Shown: in pieces, positions 43,001 through 52,200 of the stretch
How positions within the stretch are numbered: the first letter of the stretch is position 1
Layout: every line of letters begins with the position of its first letter
Source: Taibaiella sp.
GTDB lineage: Bacteria > Bacteroidota > Bacteroidia > Chitinophagales > Chitinophagaceae
DNA: 64,000 nt
Assembly: GCA_021740995.1 (NCBI GenBank)
Contig: JAIOYR010000003.1
Coordinates: 53,761-117,760 of the forward strand
Reading direction: 5' to 3'
Translations under genes and position numbers: made by a program
The notes under the pieces: model-generated
Databases searched by the model: none
What the model was told of the DNA's origin: nothing
Seen by the model: the letters and a program-made list of their open reading frames with translations, nothing else

Positions 43001-46000
43001 GCTGCCCTGACATATGGATGCCACACCCGATATCACCCCGCCGGGTGTGATATCGTTACAGTAGCCAACCTTGCCTGCAACGTAGTTTGATGAGTTACCC
43101 GTTAGTTCAAAGTTGTTAAAAGTGCCGCAGTTATTGTTTCCGCTATAGTCATACGTACCTGTGCTGCCTGTGTTAGTGCCATAAGCTGTGCCCTGATTAA
43201 ACCGGTAATATGCTTTAAGGTTGGTGTCTGTTGCTACATCGCAACCCATTGCATCAGATATCTGTGTTGCAGTTCGTGCCACATTCCATATACGCACTTC
43301 GTCCATGTTTCCGGAATAGTATTCGCTAACAAATGTTCTGCCGATGGAGGCGTTCGATGCCGATGGTACATTATGTCCCGTTGGGTTATCCTGTCCGCGC
43401 AGAACGCCATCAGTGTATATTTTACGGGTAGTGCCGTCAAAGGTAGCTGCTACATGATGCCAGTTGCCGTCAGCCATATTTGGCACTGTTACTATCAGGT
43501 CGTTTGCCCACCAGTAGTTTATCAACGTTGTGTCGCTGCCCATTCGCAAAGCGTTTACCTGATTAGTGACGCCATAGTTTCCCCATCCTGCTATTCCCCT
43601 CGGTCCACTGCCTACAGGCTTAATCCAGGCCTCTATCGTATAATTGCTATTTGCCAGCGGAATGGTATTGCCGGAAACGGATATATAGTCGTTGCTGCCA
43701 TCAAAGTTCAGGCCGGGAGAGGCAACAGTGACATTTGTTGTCGCTGTAAGGCTACAAACGCCTGAAGATACACTGTAAGTAATATTGGTAGAGCCTGCGG
43801 TGAGCGCAGTAACAATGCCGGAGCTGCTTCCTATAGTTGCTACTGCTGTATTTGATGACGTCCAGACGCCGACACTGCCTGAATTGGTTAATGTCGATGT
43901 ATTGCCGGGTGTTAAAGCTGTATTTCCCGCTATAGCACTTATTGTGAGCAAATTGTATTGGCTGAGCTGATTACATTCCATTGCCTGTCGATCCGCAGTT
44001 GTGATTGCCGAAGGGAAAAGTATTACTTCCCAGAAATTGAGCACGGTGGCGGCTGTGGTTGTCAATCCTTTGCCAAACCGCATTATATCCATGGTGCTCG
44101 GCAACGCAATAGTACCGGTGTAGTTACTTACTCCGTTTTTGAATACGCCAATACTGTTTGTTGAATTCCACATTGCAGTGAATGCAGTACTGAACGGGGG
44201 CGATTGTGCTGTGCCGCCAATAGCAAATCCAGCGCCAGTATTATCTCTGAATATGCCCCTGTTATCTGTTATTATTCCGAATAATGGAGCTCCCGCTACA
44301 TTTCTATCGATGATGGAGCCAGCGCCGCCGCTCTGCAGATTATATACCGCACTCAGCGTTCGTGCACCTGAAAATCCATAAGCCGTTGTGCCGCCGTCGA
44401 TAAAAGTGCTGCCATTGAATGAAATTACAGGTTTCGAATTAGATGTCAATACCGTACCTGAGGAAACAATTTTGGGTTGGTTTGCAGCTGTAGTTTGTAC
44501 TGCATGATTGGAAAGCCCGCTCTGGTCGTACCAAATAGAAATGAAGCCATCTCCGGACCCTACAAAAGATGTCAGTGCCGCAACATCCAAATTGCCGCTT
44601 CCGTCATATCCTATATTGCTTGTTGCATTGTCTGAACTTCTTCTTACTTGTATCAGGTGTCCTGTGTAGGTAGTGCTTAGTCTTCTCAATGAGTAAGCTA
44701 CTTTGGCCTTGGAGCTGGAAGATAGACCAACCAGGTCAAGTGTATTCAATGAGTTTACAGTCACTACGGTAGTAGCGTATACGGAGCATGCACCTGAACT
44801 GACAGTATAGCTGATTGTTGCTGTTCCGCTGGAAATACCAGTAACTATCCCCGTAGTACTACCTACTGTTGCAATCGAGGTATTGGAGGATGTCCATACT
44901 CCTCCGCTTACAGCATTAGCCAGTGTCGTGCTATCACCCTGATTAATAGTACCAGTGCCGGTAATTGCAGCTACCGTCAGCATATTGTAGTAGCTAAGTT
45001 GGTTGCATTCCATTGCCTCACGTTCTGTATTTGTGAGTGCAGAAGGGAAAAGTATCACCTCCCAAAAATTTAGAGAACAGGCACTCGGCGCATTATAGTG
45101 TCTGCCTATTCTCATAATATCCATGGTGCTGGGTAGCGCCAGTGAGCCGGTGTAGTTACTTGCTCCGTTTTTATAAATACTAACGTTGTTCGCAGCACTC
45201 CATAACATTGTGAAAAAGGAGGTGAAAGGAGGACTTTGGGTACTTCCTATTCCATCGAGAATACTGGCAGCGTCATTTCTTACCTGGCCCCTGTTTGATG
45301 CGAGTATTGAGAATATCGGATTGCCTGTTCCAGAGATATTTCTATCCAAAACATGAAATGGTGTGCCACTCTCCAATCTGTATGCTGCACTCAGTGTGCG
45401 CGCTCCGCTTATTCCATAACCAACTGTTCCTCCATCCAAAAAAGTAAAACCATCGAATGAAACTGCTGGTTTCGAATTTGTAGTGATTACAGTTCCGGCA
45501 CTTACTATTTTTGGTTGACTGCTGGTTGTACTCTGCACGGCATGATTTGCATGCCCGCTTTGGTCGTACCATGTTGAGATAAATACATCGCCGCCACTAG
45601 CAAATGATATAAGTGCGGCAACATCCAGATTGCCACTTCCGTCATAGCCAATATTGGTGGTTGTATTGTCGCTGCTTCTTCTTACCTGTATCAGGCTTCC
45701 GGAGTAGCTGGAACTCAAACGCCGCAGAGAATAGGCCACTGTAGCAGTAGATGTAGCAGAAAGCCCGGCAGCATTTAGTGTGTTAAGCGGATAGACAGTA
45801 ACCACGGCTGTGACCGATGAGCCAGATAATGTATAAGATATCAAAGATGTTCCGGTAGAAACGCCACTTACAATACCCGTAGAAGAACCAATTGTAGCTA
45901 CAGCGGTATTGCTGCTTGTCCATGAGCCTCCTGTAGCGGTGTTTGATAATGTTGTGGTTTCGCCTACAAACACCAGTAAAGTACCACCAATAGGTGCAAC

Positions 46001-48202
46001 ATCTGCGCTGTATTTTACCAGAAAACCATCATCTGATCCGGCATATGCTGTCTGATGGGCACCAGAGGTAGCTATACCGGATGTGCTGTTTGTATAACCT
46101 GAAATGTAGGGATTGCCTGAGCTGCTGACAACGACTGAGGCTACATTTTCTGTAGATGTGCCGCCAAAATAGGTGCCCCACTGACGAACTCCTGAACTGT
46201 TGAATTTTACAAGATAGCCGTCAGTACCACCCGCCAAAGTAGTTTGCGGTGCGCCTGAAGTAGAGATACCACCTGTGCTGCTAGTGTTGCCTGTCAGAAA
46301 TGCATTGCCTGTTGCATCTGTAGCTACAGAAATACTTCCATCACTGCTTGCACCGCCATAATATGTGCCCCACTGCCGCACACCGGCATTATTGAATTTT
46401 ACAAGATAGGCATCATTAGTACCTCCAAAAGTTTCCTGATGTGCGCCTGTAGTACCAATGGACGTAGTGCTGGTGGAACTGCCAGCCAAATATACATTGC
46501 CAGATGCGTCTGTAGCTACATCTCTGCAGGCTTCATATCCGCTGCCACCGTAATAGGTACCCCATTGCCGCACGCCAGAATTATTAAACTGAACTAAAAA
46601 GGCATCGGTGTCTCCGCCAAATACAGTCTGATGTGCCCCTGAAGTAGTTATTGCACTACCACTTTGGGTAATGCCAATAAGGTATATTTGTCCTGAGCTG
46701 CTTGCTGTTACAGAATATCCGATTTCCATCCCGCTGCCGCCATAATAAGTAGCCCACTGGCGAACGCCTGCACTGTTGAACTGCACAATATAGGCATCGG
46801 CACCACCACCATATGCTGCCTGATGTGCGCCCGCCGTTGAAATGCCTGTTGAGCTCTGTGTGATGCCACTCATGTATACATTGCCCGACGCGTCTACTGC
46901 AAGCCCGGTAGCCTCATCGCTGCCGGTACCACCATAATACGTCGCCCATTGGCGCACACCTGCACTATTGAACTTCACCAGATATGCATCCTGTCCGCCT
47001 CCATACGTATCCTGATGTGTGCCACTGCTGGATATGCCAGTTGTGCTCTGTGTATAACCTGCCAGATATATGTTGCCGGCATTATCTGTTGCAATTCCAA
47101 TTCCATTTTCTATTCCGCTGCCACCATAGTATGTTGCCCACTGGCGAACGCCTGCACTGTTGAATTTTACCAGAAAGGCATCACTACTCGACCCGCCAAA
47201 TGTTGTTTGATGGGCGCCTGAGGTTATTATCCCGGAAGTACTTGCTGTAGAGCCTGATATGTATATATTCCCATCCATATCAACTGCCGATCCTCCCACT
47301 GCATCAGAGCCACTATCACCGTAATAGGTAGCCCAATCAATTGTTGGATCTATTATCAGTTCGCCCTCATAGCTATCTGTTTCATAGCTAAGGACATCTC
47401 CTTCAATTTTGAATCGGCTGGCTATTTTTTTACCACCTGCCTGATAAGTGTAGGGTGCCGCTTCGGTTACATTGCCCTGTGGGGTTGTAGCCACTGCTGC
47501 CCCGGCATCGTTTATCTTAAGTGTGTTTGCGCCTTTATATTTAACCTTTATATCGCTAATCTTTCCTCCTTTGTGTATGTGGAATTCATGTTTCAACTTT
47601 CCGCCTGTACTGGCATACAATACCCAGTCGATATGTGGGTATACGTTTTCGTACGTTATTTTATCGAACGTACGGGCAGAGGCCTTGCCGGTGTTGGGGG
47701 TATAATACCACTCCAGATGCTGCAGTGGTCTGGAAACTGTGTAGTGTGCGTTTCCATTAGCACCCAGCAGTTCTACATCCATGCGATACATGGAGTAGGT
47801 GTTTGCTGACTCTTTTGAAGAAAGAGGTTTGCTGAATTGGTAGTGAATAGCGCCATTACCTACGAAGACCTGAAGGTCTTTTGAGCCAGACAGAGCGAAG
47901 TCTATGTCATTCCTTTGCGTATAATTCTGGTCTTTTATCTGACCCACGTTTTCTACAAAATAATATTGTTTATCCTTTATTGCCGCCATTGCAAGTGACT
48001 GCAGCGGTGTAGATAGTTTGTCTGTTTTCGCATCGCGCATATTGCGTTCGCTACCAGCTGCGGATGCTCCTGGCCTGGTGCCGGAAGAATGGTCATTCTC
48101 TCTCGCGAGCGAGTAAGTAGCCGAGATAAACAGGCAGAGTACTGCACATGAAAATCTGCTTAAGTAGGAAGTCTTTCTCATAGAACTGTTTAGTTTAAAC
48201 AT
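37025..48202 (-). CDS. Giant (3725-residue) DUF7948/SBBP/Ig-like repeat surface protein with T9SS sorting domain
   Basis: Signal peptide (MRKTSYLSRFSCAVLCLFIS; the in-frame ATG at 48181 is the likelier start). Order as read: DUF7948 domain (YYFVENVGQIKDQN), seven SBBP propeller repeats (about 46000-47345; WATYYGGSG), one BIG2/Ig-like repeat, then two rounds of arabinofuranosidase-like domain (VAYSLRRLS...IQVRRSSDN...WYDQSG) plus BIG2, LamG, two BIG2, LamG, and 21 BIG2 repeats in tandem (about 37308-41925). The last ~75 residues are a T9SS type A tail (VYPNPTSGQLTIE). I count 26 Ig-like repeats of about 72 residues, most with two Cys that could form a disulfide. It is probably a long surface adhesin. 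It is preceded by a LytTR regulator on the same strand. Confidence 0.93.
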   Translation of the reverse strand: MFKLNSSMRKTSYLSRFSCAVLCLFISATYSLARENDHSSGTRPGASAAGSERNMRDAKTDKLSTPLQSLAMAAIKDKQYYFVENVGQIKDQNYTQRNDIDFALSGSKDLQVFVGNGAIHYQFSKPLSSKESANTYSMYRMDVELLGANGNAHYTVSRPLQHLEWYYTPNTGKASARTFDKITYENVYPHIDWVLYASTGGKLKHEFHIHKGGKISDIKVKYKGANTLKINDAGAAVATTPQGNVTEAAPYTYQAGGKKIASRFKIEGDVLSYETDSYEGELIIDPTIDWATYYGDSGSDAVGGSAVDMDGNIYISGSTASTSGIITSGAHQTTFGGSSSDAFLVKFNSAGVRQWATYYGGSGIENGIGIATDNAGNIYLAGYTQSTTGISSSGTHQDTYGGGQDAYLVKFNSAGVRQWATYYGGTGSDEATGLAVDASGNVYMSGITQSSTGISTAGAHQAAYGGGADAYIVQFNSAGVRQWATYYGGSGMEIGYSVTASSSGQIYLIGITQSGSAITTSGAHQTVFGGDTDAFLVQFNNSGVRQWGTYYGGSGYEACRDVATDASGNVYLAGSSTSTTSIGTTGAHQETFGGTNDAYLVKFNNAGVRQWGTYYGGASSDGSISVATDATGNAFLTGNTSSTGGISTSGAPQTTLAGGTDGYLVKFNSSGVRQWGTYFGGTSTENVASVVVSSSGNPYISGYTNSTSGIATSGAHQTAYAGSDDGFLVKYSADVAPIGGTLLVFVGETTTLSNTATGGSWTSSNTAVATIGSSTGIVSGVSTGTSLISYTLSGSSVTAVVTVYPLNTLNAAGLSATSTATVAYSLRRLSSSYSGSLIQVRRSSDNTTTNIGYDGSGNLDVAALISFASGGDVFISTWYDQSGHANHAVQSTTSSQPKIVSAGTVITTNSKPAVSFDGFTFLDGGTVGYGISGARTLSAAYRLESGTPFHVLDRNISGTGNPIFSILASNRGQVRNDAASILDGIGSTQSPPFTSFFTMLWSAANNVSIYKNGASNYTGSLALPSTMDIMRIGRHYNAPSACSLNFWEVILFPSALTNTEREAMECNQLSYYNMLTVAAITGTGTINQGDSTTLANAVSGGVWTSSNTSIATVGSTTGIVTGISSGTATISYTVSSGACSVYATTVVTVNSLNTLDLVGLSSSSKAKVAYSLRRLSTTYTGHLIQVRRSSDNATSNIGYDGSGNLDVAALTSFVGSGDGFISIWYDQSGLSNHAVQTTAANQPKIVSSGTVLTSNSKPVISFNGSTFIDGGTTAYGFSGARTLSAVYNLQSGGAGSIIDRNVAGAPLFGIITDNRGIFRDNTGAGFAIGGTAQSPPFSTAFTAMWNSTNSIGVFKNGVSNYTGTIALPSTMDIMRFGKGLTTTAATVLNFWEVILFPSAITTADRQAMECNQLSQYNLLTISAIAGNTALTPGNTSTLTNSGSVGVWTSSNTAVATIGSSSGIVTALTAGSTNITYSVSSGVCSLTATTNVTVASPGLNFDGSNDYISVSGNTIPLANSNYTIEAWIKPVGSGPRGIAGWGNYGVTNQVNALRMGSDTTLINYWWANDLIVTVPNMADGNWHHVAATFDGTTRKIYTDGVLRGQDNPTGHNVPSASNASIGRTFVSEYYSGNMDEVRIWNVARTATQISDAMGCDVATDTNLKAYYRFNQGTAYGTNTGSTGTYDYSGNNNCGTFNNFELTGNSSNYVAGKVGYCNDITPGGVISGVASICQGSTSTLAQSVGGGTWSSSDPAVATINSTTGEISGISPGTAMISYSLPASCAVSPSTIVVTINASPADLDAIVGYNSLTVGTPAFLSHMTAGGVWSSSNTSVATVSTTSGLVTGVSNGTSIISYTVSIGSCSKTTTVMVNVASTGLNFDGTDDIVTIGNNTSVQITNGTIEAWIRTVGAGSEYRGIIVKQFAYGLFLKNDELMTFDWSTSSDISTGVLLNDDHWHHVAMTFNSGVTNGSNIYIDGASVLNFTYNVYSQSEPLVLGNGSASTSLVQNFSGTMDEARVWNVVRSGSEIAADMHCDIAANANLKAYHRFDDGVAYWGNTTITGLYDYSGNGNCGTLNNFDLYPGPMSNFLGGVVGFCNAITPGGTISGTTVICQGTTSAFSSTVPGGTWSSSNTAVGTVNATTGLVTGLGSGTTIISYSLPGICNAAPVTAVMTINPAPDAGTITGTTEIDALTTTTLSSTTTGGMWSSSNTDIATVGSASGIVSGLSDGTTTISYIVTNGCGNDTATAIVTVNGILETEITGTLTLCSGSSVTLANATSGGTWSSGATSIATVDASGNVMGIASGTATISYTFTGISVTAVVTVNAGPSVISGSLAICTGNTTTLTSTPSGGTWTSGNTSRATVDASSGIVTGISAGAVDITYTLASGCRRKVTVTVGTTPATFTGSLSVCLGNTSTLSSATTGGSWSSSNTTKATINATTGVLTPVSAGTATISYTLSAGCFATATVTINSNPGSISGPTSVCEGATVSLGCSPGGGSWSSSGTDAAIFGTAGSVTGVTAGTNTITYTLANGCFSTRDMTVKPLPTAITGSLITCTGQTTALSTTPGGGVWTSSNTSKATINSSTGVATGVSAGTTTIIYGLAGCTTSAVVTVMATPAAITGTLALCSGSTTALASATTGGNWSSTNTSIATANVATGIISGVSTGTTTIIYALGSCSVSAIATVNAALTANTGNALICVGLGSILSNTTTGGTWSSSNVAIATVSASTGAVTGISAGTANITYRKTPGCFSITEVTVNTAVAAITGSLSVCPGSATTLVNTTSGGAWSSNNTTIATIDAGTGVATGASTGSAIISYVVSSGCYRTATLTVNSLPGTIAGTASMCTGSGTTLSCSPGGGTWSSTATSVATVGTAGFVYGVAPGTAIISYTQASGCASTREVTVTAATSAISGTLSLCSGTSTTLTATPSGGTWSLSSSTLGTINATSGLLTATGTTAGTSVVTYTVGGCRSTAVFTVAPSPSAITGTLTMCAGNYGYLSATPSGGVWSSSDTTIAYFSTIYPTLTSVSAGIVTITYSFGACSSTNTVTVNAAVPAISGPSGVCVGQTIALTNSSAGGTWSATNSRATVGATTGLVTGVSSGGVAIRYITGPSCISTKIVTVSAAISPHISGVLSTCVGGTRTLAHPTAGGVWSSSSANVSVHPSTGLVTGISGGTATITYTVGSCSAFATFYVISADISGVSSICAGYYADFYGSPYGGTWSASLSYPGVATVYAYGRVRGISSGLVSLTYTSPTGCRTSRLITINNIPFITGASAVCVGATTALSSSASGGTWFSYNTARATVNASTGVVTGVSYGYVYIGYTSPAGCTAVYSMYVEPGAPPISSLDRVAVGCSIYAYHSSYSGTWTSSNPARATVVSAGHTSGYVTGVSTGAATITYVTASGCTVTKNIIVDPALPSITGLPIVCVGQTNSTLSHPMYGGTWSSDNTAVASINASTGLLSGISTGVANIRYTVGGTGSYAVMSVTVNPAVASITGVTPLCPGTTTTLANATPGGTWLSSNTARATVDISTGLATGISGGTVTISYRINPACFSTTTITINNLPNVSGASTVVNGASTTFGGSPGGGTWSSASPAIASVSGTGVVTGNSVAATTITYTLGTGCFRTKAITVLTSKPGETEGATLENGGVLKVYPNPTSGQLTIEAPQNGIFSIFTIDGKQVAQYTVTTTAATVSLPKELAAGIYMCRFAGADGSTAIVRLVFEP
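37308..41925 (-). repeat. Tandem array of 21 degenerate BIG2/Ig-like coding repeats (~216 bp each)
   Basis: Each unit encodes a core like GGTWSSSNTxxATVxxxTGxVTGxSxGTxxITYT followed by GC and the next TVN linker. Units differ clearly at DNA level, so recent expansion is unlikely, but recombination between units is possible and could cause length variation. Confidence 0.85.
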
Positions 48203-48214
48203 TATTATTCTTCA

Positions 48215-48222
48215 CAAACATA
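48215..48222 (-). promoter_or_regulatory. -7 promoter element (TATGTTTG) for the giant surface-protein gene
   Basis: The minus-strand TATGTTTG fits TAnnTTTG. It lies 12 bp before the ATG at 48202 and 33 bp before that at 48181; the latter gives a more usual leader. No LytTR-type direct repeat was identified with confidence. Confidence 0.4.
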
Positions 48223-48402
48223 AAATTCCAATATGCGGTGATATTGATTTTGTGCTGAAGTAGTACAACAATGTTCTGAACTAGTTATTCTATGTTCTAA
48301 ATGTGAATGTGTGATTTTTATATAAACATAGAAATATATATGAATGAGTGGCGGAGTAGAAAGTAAAAATGAAATGGATTCCGGAGCTCCTCGCCTTGTG
48401 GT

Positions 48403-49128
48403 CTATCCCAGATGCAACATTTTCAATAGCTCGTCCCGGTGATTTTTGGAAATAGGAATTTCGTTTCCGCTTACGATAATGTTATGCGAGTTAATCTTTT
48501 CTATTTTATTCAGGTTGGCCACATAACTACGGTGCACTCTTACAAATTCTGACGGGTCGAAGTTTTCCAGATATTCCTGCATAGATGTTCTCACGAGAAA
48601 TTTCTTGTTTACTGTGTGTACCGTTACATAGACATGTTCGCTGTTGAGGTATATTATTTCATCGAACGGAACTTTATGGAAGTAATCTCCTTCTTTAATA
48701 AAAAGTGCATTTTTAATCAGTTTCTTTTTGGGTGATTTTTCCTTTAAGTCACTGTGTTTGAAATTATGTAACGCTATCTCAATAGAAGTGTAAAGGTCAG
48801 CCTTTTGGAACGGCTTTACCAAATAAGCATCCGGCCTTGTTTCTTTGGCTTTGGTTACCGTCTCGCAGTCGCTATTAGCGGTAAGAAAAATAAAAGGTAT
48901 ACAGTAGTTCTCGCGAATGTGCTGCGCAATTCTGATGCCTTCTGGTTTTCCGAACAGGTTAATATCCAGAATTACTATGTCTGGCTTTTTTTGCTCTATC
49001 ATCTCAACGGCATCGTTGTAGCTTGCACATGGATCCGGACACAGGTAGCCCATGTCTTCGAGTAATGCCTGAAGATCGTCAGCAATTATGCTTTCATCTT
49101 CAACAATGCCTATTGTTATTCTATTCAT
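48403..49128 (-). CDS. LytTR-family response regulator
   Basis: A 241-residue regulator. Receiver domain with VEDES acidic pocket, phospho-acceptor D55 (DIVILDINLFGKPEG) and Lys of YLVKPFQKADL. A basic linker (EKSPKKKLIK) leads to a LytTR DNA-binding domain (IKEGDYFHKVPFDEIIYLNSEHVYVTVHT, EYLENFDPSEFVRVHRSYVANLNKIEKI, NEIPISKNHRDELLKML). It should bind DNA as a dimer at paired direct repeats. It lies 136 bp downstream of the propeller histidine kinase gene and 200 bp upstream of the giant surface-protein gene, all on the minus strand, so the kinase is the likely partner and the surface gene a likely target. Confidence 0.95.
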   Translation of the reverse strand: MNRITIGIVEDESIIADDLQALLEDMGYLCPDPCASYNDAVEMIEQKKPDIVILDINLFGKPEGIRIAQHIRENYCIPFIFLTANSDCETVTKAKETRPDAYLVKPFQKADLYTSIEIALHNFKHSDLKEKSPKKKLIKNALFIKEGDYFHKVPFDEIIYLNSEHVYVTVHTVNKKFLVRTSMQEYLENFDPSEFVRVHRSYVANLNKIEKINSHNIIVSGNEIPISKNHRDELLKMLHLG

Positions 49129-49264
49129 TGTTTATTGGCGATAATATGCAGTGTGTCAGTATAAATATCTATAACTTTCCGAAATTCTCATAAACATTAC
49201 TCTAACGTATATCCGAAATCCCGGGCAGTCTTACTATGTAGTTGCTAATGTGTAATTTATATCT

Positions 49265-52200
49265 TTAGAAATCATTTGTATGATTAAGCTCTATCACGCA
49301 TTTGAGACCGTTGTCATTTACAAAAGTTGCCTTTCCGTTTATTTGCATACTCAGTCTGTATACCAGTTTTGCGCCCATTGATCTGCTGCTAACCGGATCA
49401 GCACCTTCTGGCATTCCGGGGCCATTATCTGAGTATATTAGGAAAAATTTATCGGTCTCTTTATCGAACTTTATTTCAATAACGGGTGATGGATTATTAC
49501 TAAAGGCGTGCTTGTACGAATTGGTCAACAGTTCGTTGAGAATTAGTGCCAGGGGGACCGCAAAGTCTATTTTCAATAAGAAACTTGAAATGTTGTTTAC
49601 AAATTTCACTTTCGTATCAGGTTTCGCATATACATTGTCTATGTGACTGAATAGATCATTTGCAAATTTCGAAAAGTCTACTTTGTCAAGGTTGCTGTTT
49701 TGGTACAATTTCTGATGAATTAATGCAATACTGGTTACTCTATTTTGGCTTTCCAGCAGTGCATTTCGCGCAGCCTCATCATTCACTGTTCGTGCCTGCA
49801 ATCTAAGTAGGCTACTTATTACCTGTAGATTGTTTTTTACACGGTGGTGAATTTCCTTTAACAGTATCTCTTTTTGATTTAAAGAATGCATCAAGTCGTT
49901 TGTTTTTTCTTTCACTACTTTATCCAGTCGGATATTCTCCTGAGTAAGCATGTATAAGTGCCACCTGTATGTGGCATTTATTATCAAAAGCACAATTGAA
50001 ATCGCGGTTATTATGAACCACAATCGAAGATATATTGGAGTTATTACATCCAGATCAATGATAAGTTCATTGTTGCTCCAGTTCCCATTTGCCTCTTGAG
50101 CCTTTATGCGCAGTTTCATTTTGCCATATGGCAATCTGCTTAATCGAATAGTACGATCTCTTTGTATGTTCCAGCCAGTATCAAATCCATCTATTTTCCA
50201 ATAGTATAAAGATTGATTCTGGTTGGTGTAGTTGAGTAATGAAAACTCAATGGTGAAGAAACGGTCATTTCGGTTTAGTGTAATTTTATTGGTTGCCAAT
50301 AGATCAGCTGTTTTATCTAAAAGCTGGTTTCTATCACCGTCGAACTGCATAAATGAGGTAATCACCAATGGCGCTCCAGATACACTTTCCTTCAGATAAG
50401 CAGGAAAATCATTAGGGTTAAATGATGTTATACCCGAAATAGAGCCGAAATATATATTGCCTTCGGCATCTTTGCAGTGGGAAATCCTGTTAAACTCATT
50501 GTTGGCTATGCCGTCCTCTTTCAAAAACGAACGTACCGTCCCGGTAGCTTTGTTGAATTGAATTATTCCATTGTCGCTACTCATCCATAAGCGATTGAAT
50601 TTGTCTTCATAAACACCATAAATGTTGTCGTTACTGAGTCCATCTTTTCGAGAGTATAATCGGGATGTTCCTTTTGCTTTATCCCAGCGTATGAGGCCTG
50701 AAGTAGTGCCTAACCAATAGATGTCGTCTTTATCCTGATATAAATGCTGAAACTCGCTGGAAGGAAGGAAATTTGCACCCGAATCTGCTGAAGAATATCT
50801 TGATACTATGCCTTTGGTGTTGTCATATGCATACAGCCCTGAGTTTGTGCATAGATATAGCTCCCCATGCCTGTTTCGAACAAAATCCAGAACAAAAGAA
50901 TTTTCCAACTCCCGGTACCTGCCGTATTGATTAAATTCGGAAACATTACTGCTCACAGGGTTTAGCCATTTAAGTCCTCTTTCCAGTCCTATCAAAAGCT
51001 TGTTTTTTGCTATCTCTGTGATTGCCCAGCAATTTGTTCCGTCTCCTATAGGGATTGCATGTTCTTTTATGGACAGCGTGTTTGTTTCTACCTCATATAT
51101 ACGGCTCCTTCTTCCACAAAATAAATTACCATTGCTTGCTTTATATATTGCCGTGAATGCATTGTATTGGCATGAGAAAAATTTTGTGAAGTTTGTGCAG
51201 TTTTTTATGTCATTGCATACATAGAGTCCGGAGTCTTCAAGCGCAGCATATAGTTTTTTGCCGTCGGGATATAAGCCTCGTAAAGCTACACCGTAAGAAG
51301 AATCTGATGACTTATGAAGGAATTTTCTGAATTTATTGGTAGTTATTGTAATTCCATAGATACCAAACCGTGTAGGTAGCCATACCTTGCCTGCTTTAGT
51401 TTCTGCAAGTCCGGGATGTATGGAAAATGGCGCTATTCCGTCCTTACTAAAATCATGAATCAATCCAATAGACAGACTCCACAACTTTCCCTGAAACCAC
51501 ACCAGATCATCTACGCCTGTGTAGAAAAATACATCATCTTTCGATTTGTCTTTTTTGGGTAATTTGTCAGTAATCTCATTAATATGCAAAGCGGTGTCAA
51601 TGTAAAAATATCTATCAGCCCCTTTGTTTCCGGCATAAATACCCCAGCCGGTTTTGTAGTAGTAAAATGTGTCGATTTTTATCGGAAATATGTTGTTTCT
51701 TATCAATCTTCCGGTGAAATCAGTTTCTATTATTTCCGTATCACTTTTCAGGTACCAGGCAGTATTTTTCTCTGTTGCCGTAATAAATTTTGAGTGTGGT
51801 AAATTAGGTGCGAGTTGATTTTTGCTGTAACCGTTTACTTCAATTTTGTAATATACATTTTGCCAATAGTCAGGAACAATACTACTGTCCGGCAGCGTTT
51901 TCGAAAATCCCCTGAAAGGCACATCGACTGATTTGTAGCTTTTTATTTTTCCTGTAGGCGTGTTTAATATAGCTAGCTCAGCCGTGGACCGGCTCTTTAT
52001 CCATATATTTTCGGCTGAATCTTCTACTATATCTCCTATGTCATTAAACGATAAGCCATCTTTCTCTTTTAAATAAGAACGGAAATTATAACCATCAAAA
52101 CGGTTTAGTCCTTTTAGTGTTCCAAGCCAGATGTATCCTTTAGAATCCTGTAAAATATTGGTAATCAGCCGATGACTAAGTCCATCTTTTATGTCCCAGA

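Noticed and set aside
48203-48402. A sigma-54 (-24/-12) promoter for the giant gene that would link it to the H-NOX operon regulator
   Set aside because: No TGGCAC-N5-TTGC-like sequence was found by eye on the minus strand; a TATGTTTG standard promoter element was seen instead.
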